Of a DNA stretch of 64,000 nt, positions 62,318 to 64,000 are shown piece after piece (the first letter of the stretch is position 1; each line of letters opens with the position of its first letter). This DNA is from Caldilineaceae bacterium (GTDB taxonomy: Bacteria; Chloroflexota; Anaerolineae; Caldilineales; Caldilineaceae). Location: contig JAHBVG010000028.1 of the NCBI GenBank assembly GCA_019637695.1, positions 1 to 64,000 of the forward strand, in the 5' to 3' direction. The notes beneath the pieces were generated by a model. It did not search any database, was not told the DNA's origin, and saw nothing but the letters and a program-made list of their open reading frames with translations. Position numbers and translations under genes: made by a program.

Positions 62318-62620
62318 AAAGAAAAGCCCCCGTCCCCAGGAGGACGAGGGCTTACGGCCACATCGTGGTACCACCACCTTTGCCCCAAACCGGGGCCTCA
62401 GCCAGTCAACACAAGCGAGGGCCGTGCAGACTGTAACGCGATAACGGGCGCACCCGAAGCCGGCTACTCTCATCCTGGTTTCACCGGTTGGCTCCGGGGT
62501 GTCACTGCAACGGATCGGCGGCGATGTTCGCAGCCAGGGCATCGCTCTCTGGGCGCCGGTGGGCCGTTCAGCCTCTCCCCATCATGGCCTTTGGTCTGGC
62601 TCAATTGAGCAGAAGCATAC
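62318..62620 (-). promoter_or_regulatory. T-box leader with Asp (GAC) specifier
   Basis: On the minus strand: the stem I distal motif AGAGAGC (62544-62550) followed by a GGCTGCGAA loop segment, a candidate specifier GAC at 62501-62503 within GTGACACC, the T-box AAAGGTGGTGGTACCACG (about 62364-62381), and a terminator CCCTCGTCC / GGACGGGGGC with TTTTCTTTT (62317-62352). Uncharged tRNA pairing with the specifier and the T-box would disrupt the terminator and allow aspS transcription. The reading frame of aspS continues through part of it, so a naive gene call could run too far. A weak TAGACT...TATGCT promoter lies upstream. Confidence 0.9.
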
Positions 62621-62665
62621 CATAGTCTGAGAGAAGAAGTCTACATCGTTTGGACGATTTTTTGC

Positions 62666-62802
62666 GTTGGGGATTGGGGATCGGGTCGAAGGATCTGAAA
62701 TCGCCTAATCTCTCGTCAACAGGAGATTAGGCAATTAGACGCTTGAGGAAGTTCAACCCGATTCCCAATCCCCAGTCCCCGATCCCTGATCCCTAATCCC
62801 CT
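62666..62802. repeat. Composite heptamer repeat, copy C
   Basis: Left GGGGATTGGGGATCGGGTC, core GGATCTGAAATCGCCTAATC with a stem to GGAGATTAGGC, and right ACCCGATTCCCAATCCCCAG units. Reverse orientation of the core found at 12597. It overlaps the end of the acetyltransferase gene. Confidence 0.75.
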
Positions 62803-63632
62803 CTCTTTTTCCACTGATATTCGCGGATGCCAAAGTCGATGAGACCAAAGCCGAGTTTGGCGTAGACGCTGCGCCCTAGATTTGACGCCCAGATCCATGA
62901 ATGGTGATAGCCGAAATCACGGGCATGTTGCAGGGTGGAGTGGGTAATGGCGCTACCCAATCCCTGCCGACGCAGTGTTGTCGGTGTGGAGATATTATAG
63001 GCGCTGGCGGTCATGCCATCGGCAAGCAGGGTCGAGGAGGTGACGGGTTCACCGTTCATGTAGCCGATGAAGTGCGTCACCTCTGCGTGGGGACCAAAGC
63101 CGTGCCGGGAATAGGCGGCGTGGAAGGCTGAGTAATCGTCGCTGCCGAAGCCTCTGGCGTTGATGTCGGTCCACTCGCTTAACATGGCCTGATCCGTGAC
63201 CTGCCTGACATAGAAGCCAGCCGGGGGTGTATACGGAGGCAACGCGTCGAGATTGATGACCATCCACGTGCCAGGCTGGACGCCAATATTGCCGTGCAGC
63301 ATCCACTCTCCATTCGACTCAGCATAGGCAAGCAGCCGCTCGCCCAGATTGGAGGGCTGGCAATCGGGGAAGATCAGCCAGTCCATTGTATTCGTGTCCT
63401 CCCCGATCCGGCGCAGGGTTTCGTCGATCTGCCTGTCAACAGTGGCAGAGGTGAAGCAGGTGCGCAGGATATTGTTGCCGGGCGCCCCATTGCTGATCGC
63501 CCAGGTGATCTCCTCATTTTCAACGAGCGTGATGCCGGGTAGATCGACAAAGTGGCGAAAGTAACTGATAAAATTGGCCTGCACCTGTTGGGGCGAGATT
63601 GGCTGGGCAGGCGATTGCGCGAGAATTGTCAT
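62793..63632 (-). CDS. GNAT-family N-acetyltransferase
   Basis: 279 residues. The acetyl-CoA pyrophosphate motif RRQGLGSAITHSTLQHA is near residue 214, followed by the beta-bulge and ASNLGRSVYAKLGF typical of motif B. The N-terminal 130 residues form a degenerate second GNAT-like half (tandem architecture). Substrate unknown. It is preceded by a 26-codon ORF and a hairpin, suggesting control of its expression. Confidence 0.9.
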   Translation of the reverse strand: MTILAQSPAQPISPQQVQANFISYFRHFVDLPGITLVENEEITWAISNGAPGNNILRTCFTSATVDRQIDETLRRIGEDTNTMDWLIFPDCQPSNLGERLLAYAESNGEWMLHGNIGVQPGTWMVINLDALPPYTPPAGFYVRQVTDQAMLSEWTDINARGFGSDDYSAFHAAYSRHGFGPHAEVTHFIGYMNGEPVTSSTLLADGMTASAYNISTPTTLRRQGLGSAITHSTLQHARDFGYHHSWIWASNLGRSVYAKLGFGLIDFGIREYQWKKRGD

Positions 63633-63677
63633 GTGAGATGTCCTTTCTTCTCAGGATTAAACATAGCCGCCAAGGTG

Positions 63678-63738
63678 GAATACACCTGCGGCCAGTTCAC
63701 ATGACATAGGAATCAGTGGCTGTGGCGGAGGTGTATTC
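63678..63738 (-). promoter_or_regulatory. Hairpin overlapping the leader ORF
   Basis: On the minus strand, GAATACACCT (63738-63729) and AGGTGTATTC (63687-63678) are perfect arms with further GC pairing inside. The first arm lies in the last codons of the 26-codon ORF, so ribosome position could decide whether it folds. Confidence 0.55.
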
Positions 63739-63793
63739 TTGAAGTCAACCATTCCCAAACAACTGACTGGTGGAAAATGCGCCAAACTTTCAT
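63713..63793 (-). CDS. 26-residue leader ORF with strong ribosome site
   Basis: ATG preceded by AAAGGAGGTG, a near-perfect Shine-Dalgarno at ideal spacing. The peptide begins MKVWRIFHQSVVWEWL and ends HLRHSH: three Trp, four His and three Arg in 26 residues. It lies 80 bp before the acetyltransferase gene and overlaps a hairpin. Either a small functional peptide or a leader for attenuation. A longer in-frame reading from 63901 is not supported. Confidence 0.55.
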   Translation of the reverse strand: MKVWRIFHQSVVWEWLTSRIHLRHSH

Positions 63794-64000
63794 AAAGGCA
63801 CCTCCTTTCTGGGGTAGAAAACTTTGATGAGTGGTAACTGGGCAGGCAAGATTTACTCTAGCAGTCTGTCGGAGAGAGAGCAGTTTTACCGAATTTTGCA
63901 CGAAACATGAATCAATATGAGCTAAGTTATGCGGCTAATTCGACCATTCTGGCACCATTTCGGGTATGAGGGACCCTGCATGTGCGGCTTTGTGCCGGTA

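Noticed and set aside
62267-62542. N-terminal extension of aspS
   Set aside because: It translates T-box leader sequence; the ATG at 62266 has GGAGG and begins the OB-fold.

Overview
The window looks like chromosomal DNA of a Chloroflexota bacterium, probably of the Anaerolineae/Caldilineae type. This is an inference from gene content: a MalT-type LuxR regulator with a small companion protein, PA14/golvesin and SH3b/glycosidase surface proteins, pentapeptide-repeat and type-5 uracil-DNA glycosylase genes, a T-box-controlled aspartyl-tRNA synthetase of archaeal type, and intergenic spaces full of heptanucleotide repeats. No rRNA, tRNA, CRISPR array, intact transposase or prophage was seen.

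Layout. 0-3.6 kb: two permeases and the ATPase of an AapQMP-like amino-acid importer; its binding protein should lie upstream of the window. 3.6-4.4 kb: a VapBC-type toxin-antitoxin pair. 4.5-14.2 kb: a LacI regulator divergent from a five-gene peptide/oligosaccharide ABC importer and a GH51 arabinofuranosidase, probably an arabino-oligosaccharide uptake and cleavage unit. 14.3-24.3 kb: a MalT-like LuxR regulator, a 75-residue companion and a 2177-residue secreted multidomain protein. 24.5-33.7 kb: an ECF42-type sigma factor with its DGPF/YCII protein, a SIMPL-LysM protein, UDG, a GguC/AraD1-family enzyme, a PA14x3-golvesin protein and RqcH. 33.8-44.9 kb: a same-strand carbohydrate-catabolism stretch (Gfo/Idh/MocA oxidoreductase, pentapeptide protein, PhyH dioxygenase, GH38, UroD-like protein, TIM-barrel isomerase, GH172, PRC-barrel protein). 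45-57.5 kb, minus strand: a sugar-nucleotide-type epimerase, two polytopic GT39-like glycosyltransferases and three related SH3b/clan-A glycosidases; this resembles an envelope polysaccharide locus. 57.8-60.8 kb: two poorly characterised proteins, a tiny transcription unit with an 18-codon ORF, and a stand-alone SWIM zinc finger. 60.9-63.9 kb, minus strand: aspS behind an Asp-type T-box, and a GNAT acetyltransferase behind a 26-codon leader ORF.

Repeats are unusually rich. One palindromic MITE-like family is present three times, one copy with a near-perfect 9-bp target duplication. A second palindromic element has 6-bp target duplications. Several families of 7-bp-period repeats occupy almost every intergenic gap, often as inverted pairs that can fold into hairpins. 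One composite of about 140 bp recurs with a conserved core.

The observations most worth following are the 18-codon ORF with its own promoter and terminator, the 26-codon leader ORF overlapping a hairpin, an SdrD-B-like domain inserted into an ABC permease, and the SH3b/glycosidase cluster with a degenerate GH18-like module. Positions were counted by eye and short sites may be off by one base. No database search was run.
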